Assembly: GCF_013177295.1 (NCBI RefSeq)
Contig: NZ_CP053642.1
Location: 1,364,001 to 1,428,000 of the forward strand
Source of the DNA: Actinomyces marmotae
GTDB taxonomy: Bacteria; Actinomycetota; Actinomycetes; Actinomycetales; Actinomycetaceae
Reading direction: 5' to 3'
DNA length: 64,000 nucleotides
Shown: positions 40,467 through 49,423 of the stretch, in pieces
How the letters are laid out: each line of letters begins with the position of its first letter
How positions within the stretch are numbered: the first letter of the stretch is position 1
Translations under genes and position numbers: made by a program
The notes under the pieces: generated by a model
Database searches by the model: none
Seen by the model: only the letters and a program-made list of their open reading frames with translations
Told to the model about the DNA's origin: nothing

Positions 40467-41750
40467 GTGCCCGCGGTGGAGCCCGGTCACCCAGCCGCCC
40501 AAGGGCTGGGACAGGACCCGGAGCGGCAGGTCGTCATCACCGGTCTGGGTGCCACCACGCCGCTGGGCGGGGACGTGGCGAGTACCTGGCGCGCGCTGCG
40601 CTCGGGCGCCTGCGCCGTGCGGGCGATCACCGAGGACTGGGCGGAGGACATGGGGCTGCCGGTGCGCATCGCCGCGCCCCTGGCCGTCGAGCCCTCCGGG
40701 GTCCTGGGGCCCCGGGAGCTGCGCAGGCTCGACCGCGCCAGCCAACTGGCGCTCATCGCCGCCCGCGAGGCCTGGGCCCAGGCGGGCTCCCCCGAGATCG
40801 ACCAGGAGCGGCTAGCGGTGTCTATCTCGCCCGGGATGGGCCCGGTGCTCTCCGTCATGGGGGCCTGGGACGCGCTGCGGGAGCGGGGCGCCCGCAGGGT
40901 AGCGCCCACGGCGGTGCCCGCGCTGATGCCCAACGCCCCGGCGGTCGCCGTCGGCATCGAGCTCGGGGCGAGAGCGGGCATCCACTCCCCCGTGGCTGCC
41001 TGCGCCTCCGGAGCCGAGGCCATCGCCCACGGCGCCGACCTCATCGCCCTGGGCCGCGCCGACATGGTGCTGGCCGGGGGCACGGACGCCGCGCTGCACC
41101 CCATGACCATCGCCGCGTTCGCCGCCATGCGGGCCCTGTCCACTCGCAACGACGACCCCGCCGGGGCTTCGCGCCCCCTGGCGGCGGACCGCGATGGATT
41201 CGTCCTGGGCGAGGGTGCCGGCGTCGTCGTCCTGGAGTCCGCCGCGCACGCGCGCGCGCGGGGCGCGCGGCCACTCGCCCATCTCGCCGGCAGCGCGATC
41301 ACCGCCGATGCCATGGATATCGCGCGGCCCGACCCCACCGGCGCTCAGCAGGAGCGCGCCCTGCGCCAGGCCCTGGCCCAAGCCGGCCTCGCCCCAGCCG
41401 AGCTCGGCCACATCAACGCCCATGCCACATCCACGCCCGCGGGTGATCTCGTCGAGGCGCGGATGATCACCCGAGTCGCCCCCGGAGCGGCGCTCAGCGC
41501 CACGAAATCAGCCACCGGGCACCTGCTCGGTGGTGCCGGTGGCCTGGAGGCGGTGCTGGCCGCCATGGCGATCGTCGACGGGTTCCTGCCACCCACGCTC
41601 CTACCCGGCCGGATCGACCCTGAGATCGCGGACCTGGGGCTCGACGTCGTCGGCCCGGATGGTCGCGAGGCGCCGGGGCTGGGCAGCGCGGCGTCGACCT
41701 CCTTCGGGTTTGGCGGGCACAACGCCGCCCTCGTGCTGCGCCGGCTCTGA
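40467..41750 (+). CDS. fabF: beta-ketoacyl-ACP synthase II
   Basis: A 427-residue condensing enzyme that extends acyl chains with malonyl-ACP. The catalytic Cys is in VAACASGAEAI (~179), with His in NAHATSTPAGD (~321) and KSATGHLLGG (~351). GTG 40467 lies four bases after the acpP stop; GTG 40476 is also possible. The usual upstream partners fabD and fabH are absent from this cluster. Confidence 0.94.
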   Translation: MPAVEPGHPAAQGLGQDPERQVVITGLGATTPLGGDVASTWRALRSGACAVRAITEDWAEDMGLPVRIAAPLAVEPSGVLGPRELRRLDRASQLALIAAREAWAQAGSPEIDQERLAVSISPGMGPVLSVMGAWDALRERGARRVAPTAVPALMPNAPAVAVGIELGARAGIHSPVAACASGAEAIAHGADLIALGRADMVLAGGTDAALHPMTIAAFAAMRALSTRNDDPAGASRPLAADRDGFVLGEGAGVVVLESAAHARARGARPLAHLAGSAITADAMDIARPDPTGAQQERALRQALAQAGLAPAELGHINAHATSTPAGDLVEARMITRVAPGAALSATKSATGHLLGGAGGLEAVLAAMAIVDGFLPPTLLPGRIDPEIADLGLDVVGPDGREAPGLGSAASTSFGFGGHNAALVLRRL

Positions 41751-41761
41751 CCGCGAGCCCC

Positions 41762-42262
41762 TCAGCCCACCCGGTGAAGCCAGCGCACGGGGGCGCCGGA
41801 GCCAGCGTAGCGGAAGGGCTCGAGCTCGTCGTCCCAGGCCTGGCCCAGGGCGAGGTCGAGGTGCCGCCTCATGGCCTCGGGCTGGGAGGCGTACTGGAGG
41901 GCGGCGCGGATGCGGTCCTCTGGGACGACGACATTGCCGTGGACATCGGTCTGGGCGTGGAAGATCCCAAGGTCCGGGGTGTGCGACCAGCGCCCGCCGT
42001 CGGAGCCGGGACTGGCCTCCTCCGTCACCTCGTAGCGCAGGTTGGCCCACCCCCGCAGGGCGGAGGCGAGGACCGCGCCCATGCCGACCCGCCCCACCCA
42101 GCTGGTCTCAGCGCGCATCATGCCAGGAGCGGCAGGCTGCTCGGTCCAGTCGAGGCGGAGCTCGGTGCCCAGGGCGTTCTGAGCCGCCCAGACGATATGC
42201 GGGCACAGCGCCCGGGGGGCGGAGTGCACGAAAAGTACACCGCGGGTGTAACCACCGTTCAC
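41762..42262 (-). CDS. DUF3145 family protein
   Basis: A 166-residue protein with the family pattern TRGVLFVHSAPRALCPH at the N-terminus and later WTEQP and WTHTP-like segments. DUF3145 lies next to fabF in Streptomyces and relatives; its function is unknown. GTG 42262 is chosen since AGGAGG is nine bases upstream and the TRGVLFVHS motif is N-terminal in relatives; the frame opens earlier at 42316. Confidence 0.87.
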   Translation of the reverse strand: MNGGYTRGVLFVHSAPRALCPHIVWAAQNALGTELRLDWTEQPAAPGMMRAETSWVGRVGMGAVLASALRGWANLRYEVTEEASPGSDGGRWSHTPDLGIFHAQTDVHGNVVVPEDRIRAALQYASQPEAMRRHLDLALGQAWDDELEPFRYAGSGAPVRWLHRVG

Positions 42263-42417
42263 GATCAACAGCCTCCTGGATTGGTCGAGGGTCGTCTTCC
42301 CCAACGATCTCGCCAAGTGCTTCCGGGGCGGTCATCATGATGCGCGCGGCGCGCCCTTGAATCATGCCAGGATGCGAGCCCTCACTCAAGGCGCCTCGCC
42401 CGCGAGGGGCATCGGGC

Positions 42418-42909
42418 TCACAGCCCCTGCTCGCGCAGCTCCTTCATGGCGCGCGCCCGATTCTTGCGGTCCAGGCGGTCCAGGTAGAGGTGGCCCTCGA
42501 GGTGGTCGCACTCGTGCTGCAGGCAGCGGCCCATGAGCTCCTCCCCCTCGACGACGATCTCCTTGCCATCGAGGTCGATGCCCGTGGCTCGCGCGTACCA
42601 CGCGCGCTTGGTGGGGAACCACAGACCCGGCACCGACAGGCAGCCCTCGTCACCATCCTGGTACTCGTCCCAGACGAGCTCATCGAGGCGGGGGTTGAGG
42701 ATGTAGCCGATCTCGCCGTCGATGTTCCATGAGAAGGCCCGCAGCCCGACGCCGATCTGATTGGCGGCCAGGCCCGCGCGGCCATCCTCATCGACCGTCT
42801 CGAGGAGGTCCTCCACGAGAGACTTCACGGAGTCGTCGATGTCAGTGATCCAGGCGCACTCCGTGCGCAGGACCGGGTCGCCGATGATGCGGATGTCGCG
42901 ATACGCCAT
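42418..42909 (-). CDS. def: peptide deformylase
   Basis: A 163-residue metalloenzyme that removes the formyl group from new proteins. The three motifs are complete: GLAANQ (46-51), EGCLS with C90, and HECDH (132-136). GAGGAT six bases upstream of ATG 42909 could be a -10 for a leaderless transcript. Confidence 0.96.
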   Translation of the reverse strand: MAYRDIRIIGDPVLRTECAWITDIDDSVKSLVEDLLETVDEDGRAGLAANQIGVGLRAFSWNIDGEIGYILNPRLDELVWDEYQDGDEGCLSVPGLWFPTKRAWYARATGIDLDGKEIVVEGEELMGRCLQHECDHLEGHLYLDRLDRKNRARAMKELREQGL

Positions 42910-42939
42910 GGGCCCATCCTCTCACGGCCGACGAGCCCC

Positions 42940-44403
42940 TCAGACGATGCCCAGCGGGGTCCCAGGGGTGAAGCCGGGGAAGACCTCTTTGACGGAGGCC
43001 TTGTTGCCGAGCTTGTTCGACACGATCTCGGACAGCGCCTGGCGGTAGTCCAGAGTGATCGGGACGTCCCCCAGGGAGAGGTTGGACTCCACCAGGCTGG
43101 GGACCGTGCCCAGGACGCGGCCGCCCTTAACTCCCCCGCCCATGACGAACATCGTGTTTCCCTGCCCGTGGTCGAGCCCGCCTGAGCCGTTCTCCGCGAC
43201 GCGCCTGCCGAACTCGCTCATGGTGACGATCGTCGTCGTCGCCCACTTGCCCCCCAGGTCCTTGCGGAAGGCCGCCAGGCCGTCGGCGAAGTCACGGGCG
43301 CGTCTGGAGAACCAGGCCTGCTCGTCGGCGGCCTGGCCCAGGCCGGAGTGCATGTCCCAGTCCCCGATGTCGATGCAGGCGACCTCCATGCCCACCCCGG
43401 CCTTGGCCATGCGGGCGATCTCCGCCAGCCCCCTGCCCCAGTCGGAGTCCGGGTAGCCGGCACTCGGGGCCTGGGGGTAGGAGGAGCGGACCCGCTGGAG
43501 GGTGCTGGCGGCGTCGAAGGCCGACTGCGCGCAGCGCTGGAACTCTCCCCCGGCGCTCCCGTACATCTCGTCCAGGGCCCGCCGGACGCGGGACTTCATA
43601 TCGTCCCCGCCCCAGACCCGCAGGTCGAACTCGTCGATGGAGGACACCGCCAGGGTATCGAGGCTGTTGGTGGTCAGGGAGAAGACCGTGGAGGCCCCGA
43701 TGGTCACGCCCCGGAAGGTCCCCGTGTCCGCGGACTTGGTCTGGAGGTGGCGTCCGAGCCAGCCCGAGCGGACCGATGCCGGGGCGGCCCGCTCCACCGT
43801 GACCTGGTCGGTGAAGTGCGAGCGGGAGACGTCCGGCGAGCCCGAGCCCTGGATGATGGCCATCTCCCCGGCGTCCCAGATCGGCTTGAGGGCCTTCATG
43901 TGATTGTTGAGGCCCCAAGTGGAGTCGAGGGGCGTCGTCTGCTCGGCGCGCACGGCGATCATGGGCCGGGCCGCGTAGTAGGCGGGGTCGTTGAGGGGGA
44001 CGACGGCGGACAGGCCGTCGAAGCCGCCGCGCATGAACACGCAGACGAGCAACTCGTTCCCGCCGTCCGCTGCGGGGGCCGCGAAGGAGTATCGGGGCAT
44101 GGACGTGCTCGTCAGCAGCGCGCCGAAGCCGGCGGCCGCGCCGGCCAGGACGTGGCGGCGCTTGACATTCGTGGGGCCGCCGTCGACGTGGTCGACCTCG
44201 GTGAGCTCGGGCAGATCGTGCTTCTCGGTGACGTAGCCGTCGGCCTGGCAGCAGGTCATGCGCGTGGTCCGCCCGCCGACGTCGACCAGGAGGGCGTCCT
44301 GGGCCTCGTCGTGATGGTGCATGGGGGTGACGATGTCCTCCCTCATGAGGGCGGCGCCCTGGGTGAAGCGGGTCTTGCGGTTCCTGGGCTCCGAGCGCTC
44401 CAT
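42940..44403 (-). CDS. exported DUF1501 protein (Tat signal)
   Basis: A 487-residue protein with an unusually long N-terminal region of ~80 residues before a twin-arginine-like signal, KRRHVLAGAAAGFGALL. The DUF1501 domain follows, with CVFMRGGFDGLSAVVP, GDWDMHSGLG and SEFGRRVAENGSGGLDHGQGN, which suggest an alkaline-phosphatase-like fold with metal ligands. It lies 17 bp downstream of the DUF1800 gene, its standard partner. The function of the pair is unknown. Confidence 0.87.
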   Translation of the reverse strand: MERSEPRNRKTRFTQGAALMREDIVTPMHHHDEAQDALLVDVGGRTTRMTCCQADGYVTEKHDLPELTEVDHVDGGPTNVKRRHVLAGAAAGFGALLTSTSMPRYSFAAPAADGGNELLVCVFMRGGFDGLSAVVPLNDPAYYAARPMIAVRAEQTTPLDSTWGLNNHMKALKPIWDAGEMAIIQGSGSPDVSRSHFTDQVTVERAAPASVRSGWLGRHLQTKSADTGTFRGVTIGASTVFSLTTNSLDTLAVSSIDEFDLRVWGGDDMKSRVRRALDEMYGSAGGEFQRCAQSAFDAASTLQRVRSSYPQAPSAGYPDSDWGRGLAEIARMAKAGVGMEVACIDIGDWDMHSGLGQAADEQAWFSRRARDFADGLAAFRKDLGGKWATTTIVTMSEFGRRVAENGSGGLDHGQGNTMFVMGGGVKGGRVLGTVPSLVESNLSLGDVPITLDYRQALSEIVSNKLGNKASVKEVFPGFTPGTPLGIV

Positions 44404-44420
44404 GGTTGTCTCGTCTCCTC

Positions 44421-46466
44421 TCAGCGCAGCAAGGCATAAGGACTGCAGAAGCACAGGCGGACCGCGTGCTCGGCGAAGGCAGGCAGGTGCTTGTCAGTGA
44501 CGGTCCAGGTGGCCGCGGTGCCGGTGCCGGGCAGGCCGGCGAGCACCTCGGCGACCCCGGAGAGCTCGGCGTCTGCCCAGGCGTAGCCCGTGAGGTGCCA
44601 GGTGATGCGCCGCGCCGTCTCCAGCGCAGGCTGGCCGGCGGCGATGGACAGCGCCGTGGGCCAGTCGGTCCTTCCCGACTCCCTCTTATCGCCGTCGACG
44701 GCGTTCTGGGCGCCGTTCCACAGGGCCATCGTGATCCCCGCGGACATCCAGTACTCGGCGGTGTCCGGGTAGCCGTCAACGGTCCCGTACATCCGGGGCT
44801 CGTGGCCGGCCTCCTTAATGAGCCAGCCATAGGTGCCCAGGTTGAAGTAGTCGCCGACGTTGACGTCCCCGTGGGCGACGGCGACCCGGGCGTGGGCGGC
44901 ACGGGCGATCGTCATGTAGAACTCCGTGGGGCGGCGCCATTTCCTGCCTACCGAGGCGGCGAAGTCGGGATGGGTGAGCGCGGCCTTGACGGCGGAGGCG
45001 ATGGATGTGTCGTTGTCCAAGTAGGCCTTCGCGATCGCCTCCACGGCGGCGTCGGAGGGCTCGTCGGCGATGTAGCGGCGGGCGATCCTCTTGGCGAGCC
45101 TGAGAGCGGTGGGCCGCAGGTGGCACAGGTGCTCGACATAGCGCTTGAGCATGCGCTGACCGGCGGAGGCATCCGTGTTGGCGTCGGAGAAGCCCAGCAC
45201 GTCGACGCTCCCGACCGCGTGCTGCTCGGGCCGGTAGACGTAACTCATGGTGGTCCAGTCGTTGCCGTTGCCGGTCAGGATGCGGGTGGAGGCCTTGACG
45301 TCCTCCTCCGAGTAGGAGTCGCGCCCCACGGTGTAGAGTTCTAAGAGCTCGCGCCCCAGGTTCTCGTTGGGGTTGTCCTTGGTGGAAGCGGTGTTGTCCA
45401 GCTCGCGCAGCAGAGCGGCGTTGGTCACCGCGGCGTAGAGGAGGTCGGCGTAGCGGCCCAGCGCGTGCTTGCGCAGCAGGACGTCGAACTCCGTGATGAA
45501 GGGCTCCCCCTTGCCGTGGATGGGGACGTAGACGTGGTCCGCCATGAGCTCGACGACGGACTCGGCCAGGACCCTGTTGCCGAAGCGCATCCGGGTCAGG
45601 GCGGCGTTGATGACCGACGGCGAGGCCTTGGCGGAGTGGTCGCCGGTGATCCGCTTGATCTCAAGGGCGGAGAGCCGGGACCACCCGTAGTGGCGTGAGA
45701 CCAGGCTCTCGGCGTAGGTGTCATCGATGCCCTCGGGGGCCAGCTGCCTGTCGATCCAGGCGGTGGCGCCCATCGTCTCGATATCGGAGGCGATCTCCGC
45801 GGTGGCAGCGATGGAGGCGCGCCTGGCGAGGTGCCATGCAGAGGAGGTGCGCAGCCGGAGTCCGGGGGCAAGCCCGGAGGAGGCCTCAAGGTCCGCTGTT
45901 CCCGGGGCCTTGCGGTAGACGTCGAGGGCGTCGGTCTTGGCGGTCTCCGGGGCGCTCCCGCTGCCGGAGGAGAACGGGGCCTCACCGCTGTTGGCGCCAG
46001 CCGCACCGGCACCGGCCTGGGCCGTACCACCGGCCTGCGCCGCGCCACCGGTGCCGGCCTGGGCCGGCGATGCGGCCTGGGCGCCGTCGTCGGACACCCC
46101 GGAGCCGTCGCGCGCGCCACCCGCGCCCCGCACCCCGCTGGCGCCGTCGGCGTCATTCGTCCCGCTGCCCGCGGCGGAGGGATCCGGGCTGGTGTCGCCG
46201 GCGTCCCCCTCGTCGCCCCCGGCCACGGTTCGCTTCAGGGCGTCCGGCAGGGCCAGGGGCCCGCCCTCGCCCGAGGCCGGACCGCCCATGGCCGCCGCGG
46301 AAGAACTGCTCCCTGGGCCGCTCTCCCACAGCAGGGCGCTGAGCCCGCCGACCGCGCCAACCGCCGCCGTGCTCAGCGCGGCGAGCGCGACGCGACGTGA
46401 TCCGACAGTGCTGGCGGTACCGCCTCCCGCGTGACGGGGGCCGGCCGGAGCGGGGCCATCGCTCAT
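44421..46466 (-). CDS. exported DUF1800 protein
   Basis: A 681-residue protein: a basic N-terminus, a hydrophobic segment (~27-48), about 130 residues of low-complexity Gly/Ala/Ser, then the DUF1800 domain (~190-680) with AWHLARRAS, NENLGRELLELYTVG and RRPTEFY. The low-complexity part suggests a flexible spacer outside the membrane. The start at 46466 has only a weak GAGCGAG site; the frame reaches 46595, into a 23-bp tandem repeat. It heads an operon with the DUF1501 gene. Confidence 0.85.
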   Translation of the reverse strand: MSDGPAPAGPRHAGGGTASTVGSRRVALAALSTAAVGAVGGLSALLWESGPGSSSSAAAMGGPASGEGGPLALPDALKRTVAGGDEGDAGDTSPDPSAAGSGTNDADGASGVRGAGGARDGSGVSDDGAQAASPAQAGTGGAAQAGGTAQAGAGAAGANSGEAPFSSGSGSAPETAKTDALDVYRKAPGTADLEASSGLAPGLRLRTSSAWHLARRASIAATAEIASDIETMGATAWIDRQLAPEGIDDTYAESLVSRHYGWSRLSALEIKRITGDHSAKASPSVINAALTRMRFGNRVLAESVVELMADHVYVPIHGKGEPFITEFDVLLRKHALGRYADLLYAAVTNAALLRELDNTASTKDNPNENLGRELLELYTVGRDSYSEEDVKASTRILTGNGNDWTTMSYVYRPEQHAVGSVDVLGFSDANTDASAGQRMLKRYVEHLCHLRPTALRLAKRIARRYIADEPSDAAVEAIAKAYLDNDTSIASAVKAALTHPDFAASVGRKWRRPTEFYMTIARAAHARVAVAHGDVNVGDYFNLGTYGWLIKEAGHEPRMYGTVDGYPDTAEYWMSAGITMALWNGAQNAVDGDKRESGRTDWPTALSIAAGQPALETARRITWHLTGYAWADAELSGVAEVLAGLPGTGTAATWTVTDKHLPAFAEHAVRLCFCSPYALLR

Positions 46467-46537
46467 GGGGCGCTCGCTCAGGCTTTCGGCTCGTGGCACG
46501 GGTTGCCTCCTGTGTCGTGATGATGCTGACGCGCTGC

Positions 46538-46583
46538 GGAGAGCCTCTTCCCCCCTTGCAGGAGAGCCTCTTCCCCCCTTGCA
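46538..46583. repeat. perfect 23-bp tandem duplication upstream of the DUF1800 gene
   Basis: Positions 46538-46560 and 46561-46583 are identical. The copy lies in the probable promoter/leader region of the DUF1800-DUF1501 operon. Confidence 0.9.
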
Positions 46584-47186
46584 ATCGAGCACCACTGGGT
46601 CGTGCGCTCCATGCTAGAGCACCCTCACTAGGGCTTTGATCAGGGCTTTTTCAGGTTCTATTGACCAAATCACCAGATAGGCGGCGGTTTCTGGCACCCA
46701 CTAGTGCTCTCACCTGCACTCCCATACCCCGGCGGGAGGGGGGAGGAAATCGCGCGGGCGGGGGATGATTCACAGAAATGTGAAGCACGTCCCTCTCTTC
46801 CCCGCGGGTCGGCCGGCGGGGCTCTTGGCAGCAGCCGCCTCCTGCCCCTGGTTCGCCCTCCCCGGGTCGGCCGGCGGAACTCTTGACAGCAGCCGCCTCC
46901 TGCCCCTGGTTCGCCCCCGCGGCTCGGCCGGCGGGCCAAGAGGACGGTTTCTGCTGGTCACACTGGTACCGCCGAGACGAAGATCCTGATCGCTCACGGC
47001 TGGGATGCCCGGGCTGCGCCAGGTAATGACGCCGTCGTGGGTCTGGTGGCCACAGCGCCCGCTCGCCGCTCATCGAGAAGCGGCAGTAGGCCTTCCATAG
47101 GGCAACTGTGGGCCGCCCAAAGCAGCGCTGGGCCGTCCAGGGCAGCGCTAAGCCATCCAAAGCAGCGCTCCCCGCGTTGCTCTCGA
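46584..47186. other. gene-free stretch left of the island
   Basis: No frame here looks like a gene; frames seen are short or shaped by repeats. It holds the 58-bp repeat (46806-46936) and the first units of the 20-bp periodic array. Two TAG-rich, AT-richer stretches at 46610-46690 have a lower GC content than their surroundings and may hold the promoter of the DUF1800 operon. Confidence 0.6.
46806..46936. repeat. ~58-bp tandem repeat, 2.3 copies
   Basis: Unit 1 at 46806-46863 and unit 2 at 46864-46920 differ at only a few places, and a third partial unit begins at 46921. Each unit starts with a GGGTCGGCCGGCGG-like segment. It is non-coding. Confidence 0.8.
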
Positions 47187-47455
47187 CGGCCCTTCGGTGC
47201 TGCAAACGGCCCCGCGTTGCTCTCGGCGGCCCACCGATGCCCTCAACGATCCAGCAGCACCCAGGCCGGGTCCCGCGCAGGACGTCCAACAGACCAGCGA
47301 CTCGGCCCACCGATGCCACAAACGGCCCAGCGCTACTCTCGACGGCCGACCGATGCCGACAACGGCCCCGCGTTGCTCTCGGCGGCCCAACGCTGTCCTC
47401 AACGGCCTACCGACGCCGCCCACCGATGCCGACAACGGCCCACCGATAGCAACAA
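47109..47455. repeat. degenerate array with an exact 20-bp period
   Basis: Consecutive 20-bp blocks begin at 47109, 47129, 47149, then 47187, 47207, 47227, and after a 56-bp gap at 47303, 47323, 47343, 47363, 47383, 47403 (shortened) and 47436. The consensus of one type is CGGCCCACCGATGCCGACAA, which alternates with a CGGCCCCGCGTTGCTCTCGG type. Because 20 is not a multiple of three and no frame is conserved, it is not a coding repeat. It lies just outside the left border of the tRNA-Asn island. Confidence 0.85.
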
Positions 47456-47460
47456 CGCGA

Positions 47461-47489
47461 AGAGCCCCGGACCTTGGGTCCGGGGCTCT
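47461..47489 (-). terminator. hairpin next to the tRNA-Asn 3' fragment
   Basis: A perfect 13-bp stem (47461-47473 with 47477-47489) with a TTG loop. On the minus strand it directly follows the tRNA 3'-end fragment at 47494-47524, as a tRNA terminator would. Confidence 0.8.
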
Positions 47490-47493
47490 ATCC

Positions 47494-47524
47494 GCTCCCG
47501 CGAGCGGACTCGAACCACTAACCG
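47494..47524 (-). other. degenerate tRNA-Asn 3'-end fragment (possible left attachment site)
   Basis: 26 of 31 bases match the tRNA-Asn 3' part at 51020-51050 in the same orientation. The T-loop TTCGAGT and the acceptor 3' strand CGCGGGA plus discriminator G are kept; the 5' half of a tRNA is missing. This is the pattern left by integration into a tRNA gene. Confidence 0.65.
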
Positions 47525-47529
47525 ATGGA

Positions 47530-48176
47530 ACATCGTCGAGGGCAATGGCCTTGTCATCAGTGACGAGAGTTATGCCGCCCTCCTCGAATCCGCCGTCTGG
47601 CTGATCGATATCAACAGGCTCATCGACACTCTCGAACGGGTCGGCCGCAGAGTCCGCCCCTTCCGCCGCAACTACCCGATCTGGGTCAACAGCACCCTCG
47701 CCATCGGCAAGGCCTGGTCCAACTTCTACTCCCCGGAAGAGGTGTGCCCGCAGTCCGCCATGGACTCCCTGGACTCCCTCGCCGAGGTCCTGGACATGCT
47801 GACCCCCGCCCCGGGCAACCAGACCCACGAGCAACTCATGGATCTTGCGAACCAAATCTCCGAGGGCATCGAGAACGACCCGACTCTTACCGACCAGCTC
47901 CGCATCCACCTGCAGCGAGTGGTCAACCACCTGCGCAACTGCCTGGCCAACCCCGGCGCCTACAACCTTGCCGACTTCGCCGAGGCCGCAGACGACGCGG
48001 TCACCGCAGTCAAGGCCGCAGCAGGAGAGAGCACCGACAAGACGTGGAAAGAACGCTGGAGCAAGATCAGCACCCTTGTCGCCTACCCGACCATCGCCGG
48101 CCTGCTCACCAACGGCGTCAGCACGGCGGCCGGGGAAATCGCGAGTCACATCCTCAAGGCCATCGGCCAGGCATGA
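47530..48176 (+). pseudogene. 5'-truncated gene of unknown function
   Basis: About 215 codons of protein-like sequence starting at the tRNA fragment, with no in-frame ATG or GTG near its beginning; upstream the frame runs into the repeat array. The visible part is helical (YAALLESAVWLIDINRLID...) with a C-terminal hydrophobic stretch around ISTLVAYPTIAGLLTNGV. I do not recognise a family. The likely cause is loss of the 5' end when the island border formed. Confidence 0.6.
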
Positions 48177-48458
48177 AGGCCTGAGCGGATCCAAGCCCAT
48201 ATCCAGGGCCGCCTCATCGACCGCGGTCAGAACATCGAGCTTCGCCCGCAAGTACCCCACGCGCTCCCCAGCAGGAACATCACCCGCTTCAAGACGCATC
48301 ACCCGGCGAGCAACCCGAACCAGTGCCTCCCTATCCGGCTCCTCATCAGCCAACGAAGGCCACGAGGCACCATCAGGCCTGAACGCAGAAGCAATCTCCT
48401 CCTGGCTCAACTGTCGACTCGCCTGAGAAACAACCCCATCACCAGTCAGGAACGCCAT
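48177..48458 (-). pseudogene. truncated reading frame, unknown function
   Basis: Starting at ATG 48458 behind GGAGGTGGCGTG, about 94 codons look like a real soluble, acidic protein (MAFLTGDGVVSQASRQLSQ...). The frame then runs without a stop into the antisense of the convergent gene that ends at 48176, so its own 3' end seems lost. It could instead be a long overlapping gene, which I consider unlikely. Confidence 0.45.
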
Positions 48459-48574
48459 CACGCCACCTCCTGACCGAGGCCCGAGGGATCCGCCTCGGTA
48501 GGCTCCGAGGCACCACCACCCGACAACGCCGCACAGCCACACGCAGCGCCGTCACCGCCTACCGAGGAGGAGTC

Positions 48575-49423
48575 ATGAGCGAGACCAGGCACATCCCCCT
48601 GTCCGTCCGCATGGGCAAGAGACCGCCCTTCGAGCCCGTCGAGGGCGTCCCCGACTTCCTGTGGGAGCCGCTTCAGTTGTGGCTCATCGACGCCCTCGAC
48701 GACGAAGGACTCGCTCGTTTCCTTGCCCTGAGCCTTCACATCCCGCTGAGGTCCGACTACGTCGGAAAGGATGCCGTCACTCTCTTCGTCGGGCAGATCG
48801 GGTACAACAGATCGCGCCGTGACCTCGACGCCCTCGACCTCGTCGACAACCTGCTCTCCCGCGGTCTCGGGGATGCGGACGTCCTGGACCTCATGCTCGA
48901 CTTCGCCGGGCACGAACTGCGCGTGGCCCCCGACGGAAGCGGGCTCGTCCAGCGCCTCGACCCGAGCACCTGGGCGCTCTACACCAGAGCCACCAGCCCC
49001 GACGACAAAGCGAGTGAGCTTCTCGCGGACGCGTGGCGCCTGGCCTTCGGCCGCAACCCCGACCCCACCGCCGGCTGGGGCCAGGCCATCAAGGCCGTCG
49101 AGACCCTCCTCAAGCCGATCACCACCCCGGCGGACTCCAAGGCCACGCTCGGGAAGATGACCCGCGCGCTCACCGACAACCCGTCGAAGTGGGCGTGCCG
49201 ACTGCCCGAACGCGCCTACAAGACCAACGGGCAGGGGACCGTCAAACCGCCGCTGGAGATCCTTGCGAACACCCTTCGCACCATCGGCTACCAGCCGGGC
49301 CGCCACGGGGGCGACCACACGGACAAGACCGACCAGGTCACGGCACGCAGCATGGTGCTGCTCGCGACCACCGTGGTGGCCTGGCTTCGGGATGGGGTCC
49401 TCCGCCTGAACGAGACCCCGTGA
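48575..49423 (+). CDS. HEPN/abortive-infection-like protein
   Basis: A 282-residue protein of the accessory island. The N-terminal half is of unknown type. The C-terminal ~120 residues resemble abortive-infection C-terminal (HEPN-type) domains: helices, then GRHGGDHTD, which contains an R-x4-H motif as in HEPN ribonucleases, and a final hydrophobic helix. If so, it could cut RNA during phage infection. AGGAGG lies a few bases before ATG 48575. The assignment rests on pattern and context, not on a database match. Confidence 0.55.
   Translation: MSETRHIPLSVRMGKRPPFEPVEGVPDFLWEPLQLWLIDALDDEGLARFLALSLHIPLRSDYVGKDAVTLFVGQIGYNRSRRDLDALDLVDNLLSRGLGDADVLDLMLDFAGHELRVAPDGSGLVQRLDPSTWALYTRATSPDDKASELLADAWRLAFGRNPDPTAGWGQAIKAVETLLKPITTPADSKATLGKMTRALTDNPSKWACRLPERAYKTNGQGTVKPPLEILANTLRTIGYQPGRHGGDHTDKTDQVTARSMVLLATTVVAWLRDGVLRLNETP

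Noticed and set aside
47109..47455. CRISPR array
   Set aside because: Repeats are contiguous with no unique spacers, are degenerate, and no cas gene is present.
47037..47529. N-terminal extension of the truncated island gene through the repeat array
   Set aside because: The reading follows Arg/Pro/Ala repeats from a 20-bp period that shifts frame with every unit, and it passes through the tRNA fragment, so it is not a real coding region.
47148..48176. Long continuation of the minus-strand frame that begins at 48458
   Set aside because: Beyond ~94 codons it is antisense to a better-supported frame and then enters the non-coding repeats.
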